Shown piece by piece: positions 1 through 9,348 of a stretch of DNA of 64,000 bases; position 1 is the stretch's first letter; every line of letters begins with the position of its first letter. The DNA lies in assembly GCF_900101335.1 (NCBI RefSeq), contig NZ_FNKA01000001.1:930001-994000 (forward strand), given 5' to 3'. Source of the stretch: Quadrisphaera sp. DSM 44207. GTDB taxonomy: Bacteria > Actinomycetota > Actinomycetes > Actinomycetales > Quadrisphaeraceae. The position numbers and the translations under genes are program-made. Under the pieces are notes generated by a model. It did not search any database. It had not been told where the DNA came from and saw nothing but the letters and a program-made list of their open reading frames with translations.

Positions 1-188
1 GCGACGGCGAGCCCGAGCAGGCCGAGCTCGGGCCGGTCAGCGGAGGAGGACAGGGCGGCGGTGGCGCAGCCGGCCAGGGCGCCGACCGGGACGGCGGCGA
101 CGGAGACGAGGGCGCGGGCGGCGGCGGCGGTGACGAACGCCCGGGGGGAGGGGGTCTCGGCGCGGTGACGGGCGCAGGAGGAGGTCAT
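1..188 (-). CDS. Hypothetical membrane protein, N-terminal part only
   Basis: The frame opens at an ATG at 188 and runs off the left edge with no stop in 62 codons. The first residues are polar (MTSSCARHRAETPSPRAF), followed by an Ala/Val-rich stretch that looks like a signal anchor or first membrane segment, then a second hydrophobic stretch at the window edge. The start is preceded by a purine-poor region, so it is not certain. I do not recognise a family. It could be a small integral membrane protein or a transporter; only the N-terminus is visible. Confidence 0.45.
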   Translation of the reverse strand, partial: MTSSCARHRAETPSPRAFVTAAAARALVSVAAVPVGALAGCATAALSSSADRPELGLLGLAV

Positions 189-271
189 GCGGAGGACACT
201 AGGGCCCCGAGGGCACCAGCAGCACCACAACACGCCGTGTGCGTCTTCCACCACTCCAGTCACACGAGTCA

Positions 272-306
272 CAGCCGTCCCAGCGCCGGGACCGCCGGGA
301 CGGCTG
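272..306 (-). terminator. Hairpin terminator after the substrate-binding protein gene
   Basis: A perfect 10-bp inverted repeat (CAGCCGTCCC / GGGACGGCTG) with a 15-nt loop lies just downstream of the stop at 313 on the minus strand. There is no T tract, which is usual for GC-rich actinomycete hairpins. It may serve both the osmolyte operon and the gene at the left edge. Confidence 0.5.
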
Positions 307-312
307 CGCGCG

Positions 313-1299
313 TCAGCCGCCGACCAGGCCCTGCTCCTCCAGGTAGGCGCGGGCGACGTCCGCGGGCAGCTGGCGCTCGGCGTCCACCTGTGCGTTCAGC
401 TGCGCGAGGTCGTCGGTGGTGAGCACGGCCGAGAGGCTGTCCAGCGCCCCGGCCAGCTGCTCGTCGTCCGCGAGCTCGCTGGAGACGGCCGGGATGACGT
501 TGTCCGCCAGCTGCACACCGCGGTCGTCCTCGAGCACGACGAGGTCGAACTGCTCGACGGTGGCGTCGGTGCTGCCGACGAGCGCGAGGTCGGCCTGGCC
601 CTGCTGCACGGCCTGCTTGGCCGGGATGCTGGAGTACCCCAGCGGCAGCACCTGGGTGATGTCCAGGCCGTAGGTCTGCTCGAGCCCCGGCTCGCACAGC
701 GGCCGGGTCGGGCACTCCTCCGTCGCGGCCAGGCGGATCGGCCGGCCGAGGGCCGCGAGGTCCGAGAGCGTGGCGAGGCCGTCCGCCTCGGCGGTCGCGC
801 GGGCCACGGCGAAGGCGTTCTGGGAGGCGGCCTCGGCGGGCTCGAGCACGCTGACCCGCCCGCCGGCCGCCTCCAGCTGCGCCTGCAGCGCCTCGACGGT
901 CGCGGTGACGTCCGCGGACGCCACCTGCGGGGCGTCGGGCCCGTTCAGGGAGCGGTTGACGAACTCGGCGAGGGTGGCGGCGTACTCGGGGATGACGTCG
1001 ATCTCCCCGGACTGCAGCGCCGGGTAGTACAACTCGCGGTTGTCGGCCGTGACGGTCTCGACGGTGTAGCCGGCGTCCTCCAGCAGCGCCGTGTACATCT
1101 CCTGCAGCACCTGGCTCTCCGTGAAGCCGGCGCCGCCGACGACGACGGTCCCCCCGCCCCCGCCGGCCGCGCTGGAGCTGGACGCCGAGCCGCCCGCCGA
1201 GGGGTCGAGGGGGTCACCGCCGCCGCCGCAGCCGGCCAGGAGCAGCGTCCCGGCGGCGATCAGGGGGAGCGCCCGCAGGCGCGCACGGGTCGAGGGCAT
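313..1299 (-). CDS. Osmoprotectant ABC transporter substrate-binding lipoprotein (OpuAC/ProX-like)
   Basis: Predicted extracytoplasmic lipoprotein that captures glycine betaine, choline or a related osmolyte and delivers it to the permeases just upstream. The start at 1299 (MPSTRARLRALPLI) gives a classic signal peptide with lipobox LLAGC; a longer open frame to 1389 adds an implausible leader. After a Gly/Ser linker comes an OpuAC-type domain beginning GGAGFTESQVLQEMY, with the family pattern around YPALQSGEIDVIPEYA and GYSSIPAKQAVQQGQADLALVGSTD. About 328 residues, normal for the family. It is the distal gene of a three-gene minus-strand operon (permease 2216-2872, permease 1438-2175). The exact ligand cannot be read from sequence. 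Confidence 0.88.
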   Translation of the reverse strand: MPSTRARLRALPLIAAGTLLLAGCGGGGDPLDPSAGGSASSSSAAGGGGGTVVVGGAGFTESQVLQEMYTALLEDAGYTVETVTADNRELYYPALQSGEIDVIPEYAATLAEFVNRSLNGPDAPQVASADVTATVEALQAQLEAAGGRVSVLEPAEAASQNAFAVARATAEADGLATLSDLAALGRPIRLAATEECPTRPLCEPGLEQTYGLDITQVLPLGYSSIPAKQAVQQGQADLALVGSTDATVEQFDLVVLEDDRGVQLADNVIPAVSSELADDEQLAGALDSLSAVLTTDDLAQLNAQVDAERQLPADVARAYLEEQGLVGG

Positions 1300-1437
1300 G
1301 GCTGCACCGCCTTCTGTGTCCCGCGGCCAGGAGCGACCGCGCGTGTCCGGCGAGCAGCACCGCGCGGCCCGCCCGGCCAGTGAACACACCGGCCACGGTC
1401 GGTGACCACCGGGAGCGGATCACGATCCGGCAACGGA

Positions 1438-2175
1438 TCACCCGCGCGCGACGGACCCCTCGGCGGCCGGGCCGCGCGGCCCCGCGGCCCGGCGCCGGGC
1501 GGCGCGCCGCGCGCGCACCGCCGGGTCCAGGCGGCGGGTGAGCAGCGCCAGGGCGCCCTCGACGAGCAGCGCCAGCACGGTCACGAGCAGGGCTCCGGCG
1601 ATCAGCTGCCCGATGTCCCGGCGGCCCAGGCCCGCGTTGATGATCCGGCCCAGGCCCGGCCCGGCGATGAAGGCGGCGACCGTCGCGGTGGCGACGACCT
1701 CGACCGCCGCCAGGCGCACGCCGCTCATGAGCAGCGGCACCGCGAGCGGCAGCTCCACCTGCGTCAGCACCTGCCGCTCGCTCATGCCGGCGCCGCGCGC
1801 GGCCGCCACGGCGCCCGGGTCCGCCTCCGCGACGCCGGTGTAGGCGCTGGTGACGACGGCGGGCAGCGCGAACAGGACCAGGGCGGTCAGCACGGTCGTG
1901 GTGGAGTACCCGAAGGGCGGCGGCAGCAGGAACAGCACGACGAGGACGGCGAGCACGGGCACGGCCCGGCCGAGGTTGGTCAGGCCGAGCGCGAGGACCC
2001 GGCCGCGGTGCGCGTGCCCGAGCCACAGCGCGAGCGGCAGCCCGAGCAGGCAGGCGAGGCCCACCGCGGCCGCCGAGACGGCCACGTGCTCGCCGAGGCG
2101 CGCCCAGACGCCGTCCGGGCCGGCCCAGTTCGCGCCGTCCGCCAGCCACGCGGCCGTGGCGCCCACCCAGCCCAT
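1438..2175 (-). CDS. Osmoprotectant ABC transporter permease (OpuCB/ProW-like)
   Basis: Integral membrane subunit of a glycine betaine/choline-type importer. The protein has about six hydrophobic segments and the binding-protein-dependent transport signature region around AARGAGMSERQVLTQVELPLAVPLLMSG, which carries the EAA-type loop that docks on the ATPase. Late in the protein GPGLGRIINAGLGRRDIGQLIAGA is typical of OpuCB/OpuCD permeases. The ATG at 2175 is preferred over a GTG at 2181. It lies 40 bp downstream of a second, paralogous permease, the usual two-permease arrangement of OpuC systems. About 245 residues. Confidence 0.86.
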   Translation of the reverse strand: MGWVGATAAWLADGANWAGPDGVWARLGEHVAVSAAAVGLACLLGLPLALWLGHAHRGRVLALGLTNLGRAVPVLAVLVVLFLLPPPFGYSTTTVLTALVLFALPAVVTSAYTGVAEADPGAVAAARGAGMSERQVLTQVELPLAVPLLMSGVRLAAVEVVATATVAAFIAGPGLGRIINAGLGRRDIGQLIAGALLVTVLALLVEGALALLTRRLDPAVRARRAARRRAAGPRGPAAEGSVARG

Positions 2176-2215
2176 CAGCACCGGCCCGTCGGCGCGCCGC
2201 CCACCAGCACCGGCA

Positions 2216-2872
2216 TCAGCGCGCCGCCCGCCGCCAGGGCAGCGCCGCCCGCTGCAGGAGCAGCACCAGCGCGTCCGCGACGAGCGCCAGGACGACGGTG
2301 AGGGCGCTGGCGGTGAGCACCTGGGCGCGGAAGTTCGAGCGCAGGCCCTCCAGGACCAGCTGCCCGAGGCCGCCCTCCCCCAGCAGCGCCCCCACGGTGG
2401 TCAGCGCGACGGTGGAGACGACCGCGACCCGCAGGCCGGCGAGCACCGCCGGCAGCGCCAGGGGCGCCTGCACCGACCACAGCAGCCGCGCGGGCCCGTA
2501 CCCCATGCCGCGGGCGGCCTCGACGACCCGCGGGTCGACGCCGTCCAGCCCCACGACGACGGCCCGCACGAGGACGACGAGGGAGTACAGCGCCAGGCCC
2601 ACGACGACGACCACCACGGCCCGGGTGATGCCGAAGAAGGGCAGCAGCAGGGAGAACAGAGCCAGGGAGGGCACGGTGTAGACGAGCGTCGCGAGCCCGA
2701 GGACCGCGCCGCGCCCGTGCGGGAGCGCCCGGGCCAGCAGCGCCAGGGGCACCGCGAGCAGCACGCCGAGGGCGACGGCGGCGGCGGCGATGCCGACGTG
2801 GTCGAGCGCGGCGTCCAGCAGCTGCTGCCACCGGGTGGCGACGTAGCGCGGGCACACCCAGTCGTTGCTCAC
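2216..2872 (-). CDS. Osmoprotectant ABC transporter permease (OpuCD/ProW-like)
   Basis: Second membrane subunit of the osmolyte importer. The EAA-type loop is visible (EAARGMGYGPARLLWSVQ, then PLALPAVLAGLRVAVV), as is GEGGLGQLVLEGLRSNFRAQVLTAS near the C-terminus. The open frame continues far upstream, but that part is antisense to the ATPase gene; I chose the GTG at 2872 (VSNDWVCPRYVATRW), giving 218 residues, normal for the family. The YVATRWQQLLDAALDHVGI start resembles periplasm-to-membrane N-termini of OpuC permeases. It is divergent from the ATPase gene, with a gap of only about 50 bp that must hold both promoters. Confidence 0.82.
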   Translation of the reverse strand: MSNDWVCPRYVATRWQQLLDAALDHVGIAAAAVALGVLLAVPLALLARALPHGRGAVLGLATLVYTVPSLALFSLLLPFFGITRAVVVVVVGLALYSLVVLVRAVVVGLDGVDPRVVEAARGMGYGPARLLWSVQAPLALPAVLAGLRVAVVSTVALTTVGALLGEGGLGQLVLEGLRSNFRAQVLTASALTVVLALVADALVLLLQRAALPWRRAAR

Positions 2873-2923
2873 GAGGCAGTCGTCGGCGACAGTGGCGGCG
2901 TGAGTGGCGGCGTGAGCGGCGGC

Positions 2924-4120
2924 GTGCGCGAGGAACCCGGCTCCGGCCACGGCGGGGACGCTACCGGCGCCCCGGCCATCCGTCTGCAGGGCGTGGCCAA
3001 GCGCTACCCCGACGGCACCGTGGCGGTCGGCGACCTCGACCTGGAGGTCGGGCGCGGGGACCTGGTGGCGCTCGTCGGCCCCTCCGGGTGCGGGAAGTCC
3101 ACGACGCTGCGGATGGTCAACCGGCTCGTGGAGCCGACGTCGGGGCGCATCTGGCTGGACGGGGAGGACGTGACCGCCGCGGACCCCGTCCGGCTGCGCC
3201 GCCGGATCGGGTACGTGATCCAGCAGGTAGGCCTCTTCCCGCACCGCACGGTCGCGCAGAACGTCGCCACCGTGCCGGGGCTGCTCGGGTGGGACCGCGC
3301 CCGCACCGCCGCCCGCACCGAGGAGGTGCTGGCGCTGGTGGGCCTGGACCCGGCCGTCCACGGCGGCCGGTACCCGCACGAGCTGTCCGGCGGCCAGCAG
3401 CAGCGCGTCGGCGTGGCGCGCGCCCTGGCGGCCGACCCGCCCGTGCTGCTCATGGACGAGCCGTTCGGCGCGGTCGACCCGGTGGCGCGCGACCGGCTGC
3501 AGACCGAGTTCCGCCGCCTCCAGCGCGAGCTCGGCACCACGGTGCTGTTCGTCACCCACGACATCGACGAGGCCGTGCGCCTGGCGGACCGGATCGCCGT
3601 CTTCAGCCAGGGCGGGCGCCTGGAGCAGCTGGCCGACCCCGCCACCGTGCTCGGCGCCCCCGCCAGCGAGTTCGTCGCCGACTTCGTCGGGGCCGACCGC
3701 GGCCTGCGGCGCCTCGCGGTCACCCCGATCGAGGCGCAGGACCTCGCGCACCCGCCCACCGTGCTCGTCACCGACCCCGTCGAGGCCGCGCGCGCGGCGC
3801 TGGCGGGCGCCGCCGAGCCCTACGCCGTCGTCCTCGACCGCTCGGGCGCGCTGCGCGGCTGGGTGGCCGAGCGGCACCTGCACGGGGACGCGCACGGGGA
3901 CGGCGGCGCGGTGGTCGGGGACCGCGCGCGCCGCTTCGAGCGGACCGTCGAGGTCGGCGAGTCGCTGCGCCGGGGCCTCGCAGAGATCGTCCAACACGAC
4001 GCCGGCTGGCTGCCGGTGCTGGACGGCGACCGCTACGTCGGCGTCCTGACCCCCGACGCGGTGCACGCGGCCCTGCGCCGCACCGCCCCGGCGCCGCACC
4101 GGGTCTCCGCACCGGCCTGA
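2924..4120 (+). CDS. Osmoprotectant ABC transporter ATP-binding protein with CBS-like C-terminus
   Basis: ATPase of the osmolyte importer. Walker A is GPSGCGKST, the Q-loop region reads GYVIQQVGLFPHRTV, the signature is LSGGQQQRVGVARAL, Walker B is LLMDEPFGAVD, and the switch His is in FVTHDIDEA. After about residue 250 a tandem CBS-like region follows (PTVLVTDPVEAARAAL; AGWLPVLDGDRYVGVLTPDAV), as in OpuA/OpuC ATPases where CBS domains sense ionic strength. In-frame GTG starts lie at 2900, 2912 and 2924 within a GVSGG repeat; 2924 leaves most promoter room. It is transcribed away from the binding protein and permeases, an unusual split for this family. Confidence 0.88.
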   Translation: MREEPGSGHGGDATGAPAIRLQGVAKRYPDGTVAVGDLDLEVGRGDLVALVGPSGCGKSTTLRMVNRLVEPTSGRIWLDGEDVTAADPVRLRRRIGYVIQQVGLFPHRTVAQNVATVPGLLGWDRARTAARTEEVLALVGLDPAVHGGRYPHELSGGQQQRVGVARALAADPPVLLMDEPFGAVDPVARDRLQTEFRRLQRELGTTVLFVTHDIDEAVRLADRIAVFSQGGRLEQLADPATVLGAPASEFVADFVGADRGLRRLAVTPIEAQDLAHPPTVLVTDPVEAARAALAGAAEPYAVVLDRSGALRGWVAERHLHGDAHGDGGAVVGDRARRFERTVEVGESLRRGLAEIVQHDAGWLPVLDGDRYVGVLTPDAVHAALRRTAPAPHRVSAPA

Positions 4121-4144
4121 GCCGGCTCGCGCGGGTCGCGGGGG

Positions 4145-4621
4145 TCAGGCGGCGAGCCCGGGACGCCGGTCGTCCTCGTCGTCGTCCGGGGGCAGGCGGC
4201 ACCACCGCTCCACGACGAGGCCCGCGACGGCGAGCCCGAGCGCGGCCAGGACGGCGGCCACGGCCACGAGGAGGCGCTCGCGCTGCGGCTCGACGCCGGC
4301 CGCGGGCGCCACGAGCACGACCAGGCCCGCGTAGCCGCCGGTGAGCACAGCCCCGGCGACCGCGCAGGCGCGGGCCAGGACCACCGTGCGCGCCGCGCGC
4401 AGCGGGTCCAGCGGCCGGTCGCGGCGCCCGCGGTTCCACGCCCGCACCGGCCAGCCGAAGCCGAGCAGCGCACCGGCGAGCACGAGCAGGCCCGCGGGCG
4501 CCGTCCACGGCAGGGGCAGGGAGGGGCGCCCGTCCTGCTCGACCAGCCCCAGCACCACCCACGCGACCACGCCCGCGGACAGCGCCACGAGCAGCAGGGG
4601 GCGCACCCGCAGCGGCGTCAC
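4145..4621 (-). CDS. DUF3180 membrane protein of the folate cluster
   Basis: About 158 residues with four hydrophobic segments (LLLVALSAGVVAWVVLGLV; AGLLVLAGALLGFGWPV; VLARACAVAGAVLTGGYAGLVV; a last one before the acidic C-terminal tail PPDDDEDD). This matches the DUF3180 family, found next to folK in actinomycetes. Its GTG start at 4621 overlaps the folBK stop by four bases (GTGA), so it is translationally coupled to folate synthesis. The biochemical role is not known; a membrane role associated with folate or membrane homeostasis would be speculation. Confidence 0.82.
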   Translation of the reverse strand: MTPLRVRPLLLVALSAGVVAWVVLGLVEQDGRPSLPLPWTAPAGLLVLAGALLGFGWPVRAWNRGRRDRPLDPLRAARTVVLARACAVAGAVLTGGYAGLVVLVAPAAGVEPQRERLLVAVAAVLAALGLAVAGLVVERWCRLPPDDDEDDRRPGLAA

Positions 4622-5637
4622 CGGGCTCCCTCGACGGGCCCGGCCGCCCCGGGCCACGCCAGCACGACGTCGGGGCGGGGGCGCAGCGCCGCCCGCTGCC
4701 CCGGCGAGGCGCTCGCGGCGGCGGCCAGGTCTCCCACGCGCCCGGCGCCCGGCAGGACGTCGTCCGGGGCCAGCTCGGCCCACGGCACCAGCACGAACGC
4801 GCGCTGCGCGGCGCGCGGGTGCGGCACGGCCAGCTCCTCGTCGGCGGCGGCGAGGTCGCCGTGCGCGACCAGGTCGACGTCGAGGGTGCGCGGGCCCCAG
4901 CGCTGCTCGCGGGAGCGGTCGCGCCCGTGCGCGGCCTCGACCCGCCGGCACGCGGCCAGCACCGCCCGCGCCGACAGCGTCGTGCTCGCCCGCACGACGG
5001 CGTTGAGGTAGCGCGGCTGCACCGGCCCGCCGACGGGGTCGGTCTCGAGCACGGACGAGGCCCGCACGCCGGTGACGCCGGGCTGGGCGGCCAGCGCCGC
5101 CACCGCCGAGCGCAGCGCCGCCGCCGGGTCGCCGGCGTTGGCCCCGAGCGCGAGGACGACCGGCACGGGCTCCGCCGGCACGGCGTCGAGGGCGGCGCCG
5201 AGGGCGGTGCCCAGAGCGCCGCCGGCCGCGGCCGCCGGTCCCGCGGGCCGCTCGGTGGCCGCGGTGCGCGCGGTGCGCACGACGACGTCGTCGAACGGCA
5301 CGCCGACGGGGGCCTGCGGCTTGTGCACGGCCACCTCCACGCGCGCCACGCCGTCGTGGCGCAGGCACGCCTCCGCCACGCGGGAGGCGAGGGTCTCGAG
5401 CAGGTCGACGGGCTCCCCGGCCAGCACGGCGTGCACGTCGGCCGCGACGCGCGAGTAGTCCACGGCGTCGGCGAGGTCGTCCGAGGCGGCCGCGGCCCGC
5501 ACGCCGCGGCGCTCGTGCAGGTGCAGCACGACGTCGGCGGCGAACTCCTGGCCCAGCTCCCGCTCGGCGGGCAGCACCCCGTGCCGCCCGCGCGCCCGCA
5601 GCCCGCGCAGCTCGACCGCGTCCCCCGTGCCGCTCAC
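4618..5637 (-). CDS. folBK: Fused dihydroneopterin aldolase / HPPK (FolB-FolK)
   Basis: Bifunctional folate enzyme. The N-terminal ~120 residues are FolB-like (VELRGLRARGRHGVLPAERELGQ; DYSRVAADVHAVL; HKPQAPVGVPFDDVVV), making 6-hydroxymethyl-dihydropterin. After an Ala/Gly linker of about 35 residues comes FolK (PVVLALGANAGDPAAAL; YLNAVV; RWGPRTLDVDLVAHGD with the Mg/ATP-binding Asp residues; VPHPRAAQRAFVLVP), which transfers pyrophosphate from ATP. The GTG at 5637 matches the usual FolB N-terminus and follows GAGCGGGAC; a GTG at 5670, closer to the folP stop, would add 11 residues. It sits between folP and DUF3180 in the folate operon. Confidence 0.88.
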   Translation of the reverse strand: MSGTGDAVELRGLRARGRHGVLPAERELGQEFAADVVLHLHERRGVRAAAASDDLADAVDYSRVAADVHAVLAGEPVDLLETLASRVAEACLRHDGVARVEVAVHKPQAPVGVPFDDVVVRTARTAATERPAGPAAAAGGALGTALGAALDAVPAEPVPVVLALGANAGDPAAALRSAVAALAAQPGVTGVRASSVLETDPVGGPVQPRYLNAVVRASTTLSARAVLAACRRVEAAHGRDRSREQRWGPRTLDVDLVAHGDLAAADEELAVPHPRAAQRAFVLVPWAELAPDDVLPGAGRVGDLAAAASASPGQRAALRPRPDVVLAWPGAAGPVEGAR

Positions 5638-5677
5638 GTCCCGCTCACCGCCCGACCACCGCCCGACCACCGCCGCC

Positions 5678-6481
5678 TCACCCCTGCGCCCAGCGGTGGG
5701 CGACCCGGACGGCGTCCGCGCTGGCCCGCACCTCGTGCACCCGCACCCCCCACGCCCCGGCCGCCGCGGCCAGGGCGGAGACCGCGGCGGTGGCGTCGTC
5801 GCGGGCGCTCGGGTCGCCGCCCCGCTCGGGCAGGAGGGCGCCGAGGAAGCGCTTGCGGGAGGCGCCCACGAGCACGGGCGCGCCGTCGGCGACGAGCAGC
5901 GGCAGCGCGGCGAGCAGCGCCCAGTTGTGCTCGGCGGTCTTGGCGAACCCCAGGCCCGGGTCGACGACGACGCGGTCGGGGGCCACGCCGGCCGCCTCGG
6001 CGGCGGCGCGGCGCCCGCGCAGGGCGGCGCGCACGTCGGCGACCACGTCGTCGTAGTCGGCCAGGGCGTCCATGCCCGCCGAGTGCCCCCGCCAGTGGGA
6101 CAGCACGCAGCGGGCGCCGGTGCGGGCGACGACGTCCAGCAGGGCCGGGTCCGCCAGGCCCCCGCTGACGTCGTTGACGACGCGGGCCCCGGCCCCGACC
6201 GCGGCGTCGGCGACCTCCGCGCGCATCGTGTCGACGCTGACGAGCGCGCCGTCGCGGGCGAGCGCGGCGACGACGGGCACGACCCGGGCCAGCTCCTCCT
6301 CCACGTCCACGCGCACGGCGCCGGGGCGGGTGGACTCGCCGCCGACGTCCACGGCGTCGGCGCCCTCGGCGAGCAGGGCCCGCCCGCGCGCGACGGCGTC
6401 CTCGGCGGCCAGGTACCGGCCGCCGTCGCTGAAGCTGTCCGGGGTGGTGTTGACGACCCCCAGGACCAGGGTGCGGCTCAC
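5678..6481 (-). CDS. folP: Dihydropteroate synthase
   Basis: Condenses 6-hydroxymethyl-dihydropterin pyrophosphate with p-aminobenzoate to dihydropteroate, the sulfonamide target. Hallmarks are all present: GVVNTTPDSFSDGG (loop 1), DVGGESTRPGA (loop 2), SVDTMRAEVADAAV, NDVSGG, DPGLGFAKT and GASRKRFLG. 267 residues, normal length. The start is a GTG at 6481. It lies 31 bp after folE and ahead of folBK on the minus strand, so the cluster runs folE, folP, folBK, DUF3180. Confidence 0.95.
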   Translation of the reverse strand: MSRTLVLGVVNTTPDSFSDGGRYLAAEDAVARGRALLAEGADAVDVGGESTRPGAVRVDVEEELARVVPVVAALARDGALVSVDTMRAEVADAAVGAGARVVNDVSGGLADPALLDVVARTGARCVLSHWRGHSAGMDALADYDDVVADVRAALRGRRAAAEAAGVAPDRVVVDPGLGFAKTAEHNWALLAALPLLVADGAPVLVGASRKRFLGALLPERGGDPSARDDATAAVSALAAAAGAWGVRVHEVRASADAVRVAHRWAQG

Positions 6482-6512
6482 CGCTCCCCCACCGGCCCGC
6501 TCACCGGCGCCC

Positions 6513-7097
6513 TCACCGGCCCAGCACGAGGCTGAGCGCCTCGGCGCGCGTGGCCGGCTCGCGCATGCCGCCGCGCACCGCGGACGTCGTGGTGCGTGCG
6601 CCCCCGCGCTGCACGCCGCGCATCGACATGCACAGGTGCTCGCAGTCGAGCACGACCATCACCCCGCGCGGGGACAGGTGCTGCACGAGCGCGTCCGCGA
6701 CCTGCGCCGTCAGGCGCTCCTGCACCTGGGGGCGGCGCGCGTAGACGTCGACGAGGCGGGCCAGCTTCGACAGGCCCGTGATCCGCCCGTCCGCGGAGGG
6801 GATGTACGCCACGTGCGCGACGCCCGTGAAGGGCAGCAGGTGGTGCTCGCACACGGACGAGACCGTGATGTCGCGCACGAGCACCATCTCGTCGTGCCCC
6901 AGGTCGAAGGTCGTGGCGAGCACCTGCGCCGGGTCCTGGTGCAGGCCCGCGAAGATCTCCTCGTAGGCGCGGGCGACGCGCTCGGGGGTGCCGACCAGCC
7001 CCTCCCGGTCCGGGTCCTCCCCGATCGCCAGGAGGATCTCCCGCACCGCGCGGCGCACCCGCTCCGCGTCGTACCCGGGCGGCGGCGTCCCCGCCAT
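6513..7097 (-). CDS. folE: GTP cyclohydrolase I
   Basis: First enzyme of folate/tetrahydropterin synthesis, turning GTP into dihydroneopterin triphosphate. Visible motifs are [26 protein letters not shown] with zinc-binding Cys and His, [23 protein letters not shown], and the second zinc Cys region [12 protein letters not shown]. 194 residues, standard for the short FolE-I family. ATG at 7097 lies four bases after the ftsH stop, so folE appears to be co-transcribed from ftsH. Confidence 0.96.
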   Translation of the reverse strand: MAGTPPPGYDAERVRRAVREILLAIGEDPDREGLVGTPERVARAYEEIFAGLHQDPAQVLATTFDLGHDEMVLVRDITVSSVCEHHLLPFTGVAHVAYIPSADGRITGLSKLARLVDVYARRPQVQERLTAQVADALVQHLSPRGVMVVLDCEHLCMSMRGVQRGGARTTTSAVRGGMREPATRAEALSLVLGR

Positions 7098-7101
7098 CCG
7101 G

Positions 7102-9177
7102 TCAGGCCTGGGCGCCGGGATCGCGGCCGTCGTTGGGGACCTCGGCGATCAGGTGCGGCGGGTGCACCTCGCCGGCCGCCGCGGCCTCGTCCTGCGGCGC
7201 GGGGCGCCCGTTGCCGTTGCCGTTGCCGAGCGCGTGGCTGCCGCTGCCGCCCCGCATCGCGGCCCGCTCCGCGGGCGTGAGCACCGGCGGCTTGTCGGAG
7301 ACGTAGCGCCGGTCGCTGGAGAGCCACACCGGGCGCAGCGGCCGCTTCTGCACGGGCGCGAACACGCGCGCCAGCTGGGCCTGGTCGAGCGTCTCCTTCT
7401 CGAGCAGCTCGAGGACGAGGTCGTCGAGGACCTTGCGGTGCTCGACGAGGATCTCCCACGCCTCGTCGTGCGCGGACTCGATGAGGCGGCGCACCTCCTC
7501 GTCGACGACCTCGGCGATGCCCTCGGAGTAGTCGCGCTCGTGGCCCATGTCGCGGCCGAGGAAGACCTCGCCGCTGCCGGAGCCGAGCTTGATCGCGCCC
7601 ACGCGCTCGCTCATGCCGTACTGGGTGACCATCTTGCGGGCCAGGCCGGTGGCCTTCTCGATGTCGTTGGCCGCGCCCGTCGTCGGGTCGTGGAAGACGA
7701 GCTCCTCGGCCACGCGCCCGCCCAGGGCGTACGCCAGCTGGTCGAGGATCTCGTTGCGCGTGGTCGAGTACTTGTCGTCCGTGGGCATCACCATCGTGTA
7801 GCCGAGGGCCCGCCCGCGCGGGAGGATCGTCACCTTGGTCACCGGGTCGGTGTGCCGCAGCGCCGCCGCCACCAGGGCGTGGCCGCCCTCGTGGTAGGCC
7901 GTGATCTTCTTCTCCTTGTCGCCCATCAGCCGGGTGCGCTTCTGCGGGCCGGCGATGACGCGGTCGATCGCCTCGTCCAGCTCGCGGTTGCCGATCACCT
8001 GGCCGTTCGTGCGGGCGGTCAGCAGCGCGGCCTCGTTGAGCACGTTGGCCAGGTCCGCGCCGCTGAAGCCCGGGGTGCGCCGGGCCACGGCGAGCAGGTC
8101 GACGTCCGGCGCCATGGGCTTGCCCTTGGCGTGCACCTGCAGGATCTGGTGGCGGCCCTGCATGTCGGGGGCGTCTACGGCGATCTGGCGGTCGAAGCGG
8201 CCGGGGCGCAGCAGCGCCGGGTCGAGGATGTCGGGGCGGTTCGTCGCGGCGATGAGGATGACGTTGGTCTTGACGTCGAAGCCGTCCATCTCGACGAGCA
8301 GCTGGTTCAGCGTCTGCTCGCGCTCGTCGTGGCCGCCGCCCATGCCGGCGCCGCGGTGGCGGCCGACGGCGTCGATCTCGTCGACGAAGATGATCGCCGG
8401 GGCGTTGTTCTTGGCCTGCTCGAACAGGTCGCGCACGCGGGAGGCGCCGACGCCGACGAACATCTCCACGAAGTCCGAGCCGGAGATGGAGTAGAACGGG
8501 ACGCCGGCCTCGCCGGCCACCGCGCGGGCCAGCAGCGTCTTGCCGGTGCCGGGCTGGCCGTAGAGCAGCACGCCCTTGGGGATCTTGGCGCCGACGGCCT
8601 GGAACTTGGCGGGCTCGGCGAGGAACTCCTTGATCTCGTGCAGCTCCTCGACGGCCTCCTGCGCGCCGGCGACGTCGGCGAAGGTGACCTTGGGGGCCTC
8701 CTTGGAGACGAGCTTGGCCCGGGACTTGCCGAACTGCATGACGCGCGAGCCGCCGCCCTGCATGTTCGAGAAGAAGAACCAGAACAGCGCCAGGATGATG
8801 ACCAGCGGGAGCAGCGTGATGAGCAGCGTGCCGAGGAACGAGCTCTGCGGGACCTCGTCGGTGTAGCCCTGCGGCAGGTCGGCGGCGTTGACGGCCTGGA
8901 CGACCTCGTCCCCGCGCGGCGCGACGTAGTAGAACTGGACGTCGGCGCCGTGCTCCTCGAACGCCTCGGAGCCCTCGGTGAGCGTCAGGTCGACCCGCTG
9001 GTCGCCGTCGACGAGGCGCGCCTGCTGCACCTGGCCCTCGGCGAGGTAGCGCAGGCCGTCCTGGGTGTCGACGGTCTCGGCCCGGCTGCCGCCGAGCGCC
9101 TGGCTGCCGATGAGCAGCGCGAGCAGGGCCACGACGATCCAGACCGTCGGGCCGCGGAAGATCCTTCTGGGGTTCAT
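7102..9177 (-). CDS. ftsH: ATP-dependent zinc metalloprotease FtsH
   Basis: Membrane-anchored AAA+ protease that degrades misfolded membrane proteins and short-lived regulators. It has an N-terminal membrane helix ([18 protein letters not shown]), an extracytoplasmic region, and a second helix near residue 110 ([19 protein letters not shown]). The AAA module has Walker A GQPGTGKT, Walker [11 protein letters not shown] and [21 protein letters not shown]. The zinc site is HEGGH with the distal Asp in the family position. The tail (after residue ~640) is low-complexity and Asn/Gly-rich (GNGNGNGRP). 691 residues. It heads the folate operon. Confidence 0.96.
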   Translation of the reverse strand: MNPRRIFRGPTVWIVVALLALLIGSQALGGSRAETVDTQDGLRYLAEGQVQQARLVDGDQRVDLTLTEGSEAFEEHGADVQFYYVAPRGDEVVQAVNAADLPQGYTDEVPQSSFLGTLLITLLPLVIILALFWFFFSNMQGGGSRVMQFGKSRAKLVSKEAPKVTFADVAGAQEAVEELHEIKEFLAEPAKFQAVGAKIPKGVLLYGQPGTGKTLLARAVAGEAGVPFYSISGSDFVEMFVGVGASRVRDLFEQAKNNAPAIIFVDEIDAVGRHRGAGMGGGHDEREQTLNQLLVEMDGFDVKTNVILIAATNRPDILDPALLRPGRFDRQIAVDAPDMQGRHQILQVHAKGKPMAPDVDLLAVARRTPGFSGADLANVLNEAALLTARTNGQVIGNRELDEAIDRVIAGPQKRTRLMGDKEKKITAYHEGGHALVAAALRHTDPVTKVTILPRGRALGYTMVMPTDDKYSTTRNEILDQLAYALGGRVAEELVFHDPTTGAANDIEKATGLARKMVTQYGMSERVGAIKLGSGSGEVFLGRDMGHERDYSEGIAEVVDEEVRRLIESAHDEAWEILVEHRKVLDDLVLELLEKETLDQAQLARVFAPVQKRPLRPVWLSSDRRYVSDKPPVLTPAERAAMRGGSGSHALGNGNGNGRPAPQDEAAAAGEVHPPHLIAEVPNDGRDPGAQA

Positions 9178-9348
9178 GGGGTGGTGGGCTCGGAGCCCGG
9201 TCCCTCCTGCTCGCCGAGTCGCCGCCGACCGTACACCGCAGGCCGGGCGTCACCGCGTGCCAGCGGTGCTCCTCTCCTCCAACGGGCGCGGGCGCGAGGA
9301 GCGTTCCCCCGCGGGGCCCCGTTCGCTCAGGGCGATCAGGCCGGCGGG

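Noticed and set aside
2216-4099. A 627-codon minus-strand frame spanning the ATPase region and the permease
   Set aside because: Only the last ~218 codons encode a permease. The rest is the antisense of a well-supported ATPase gene and has the biased composition of a shadow frame.
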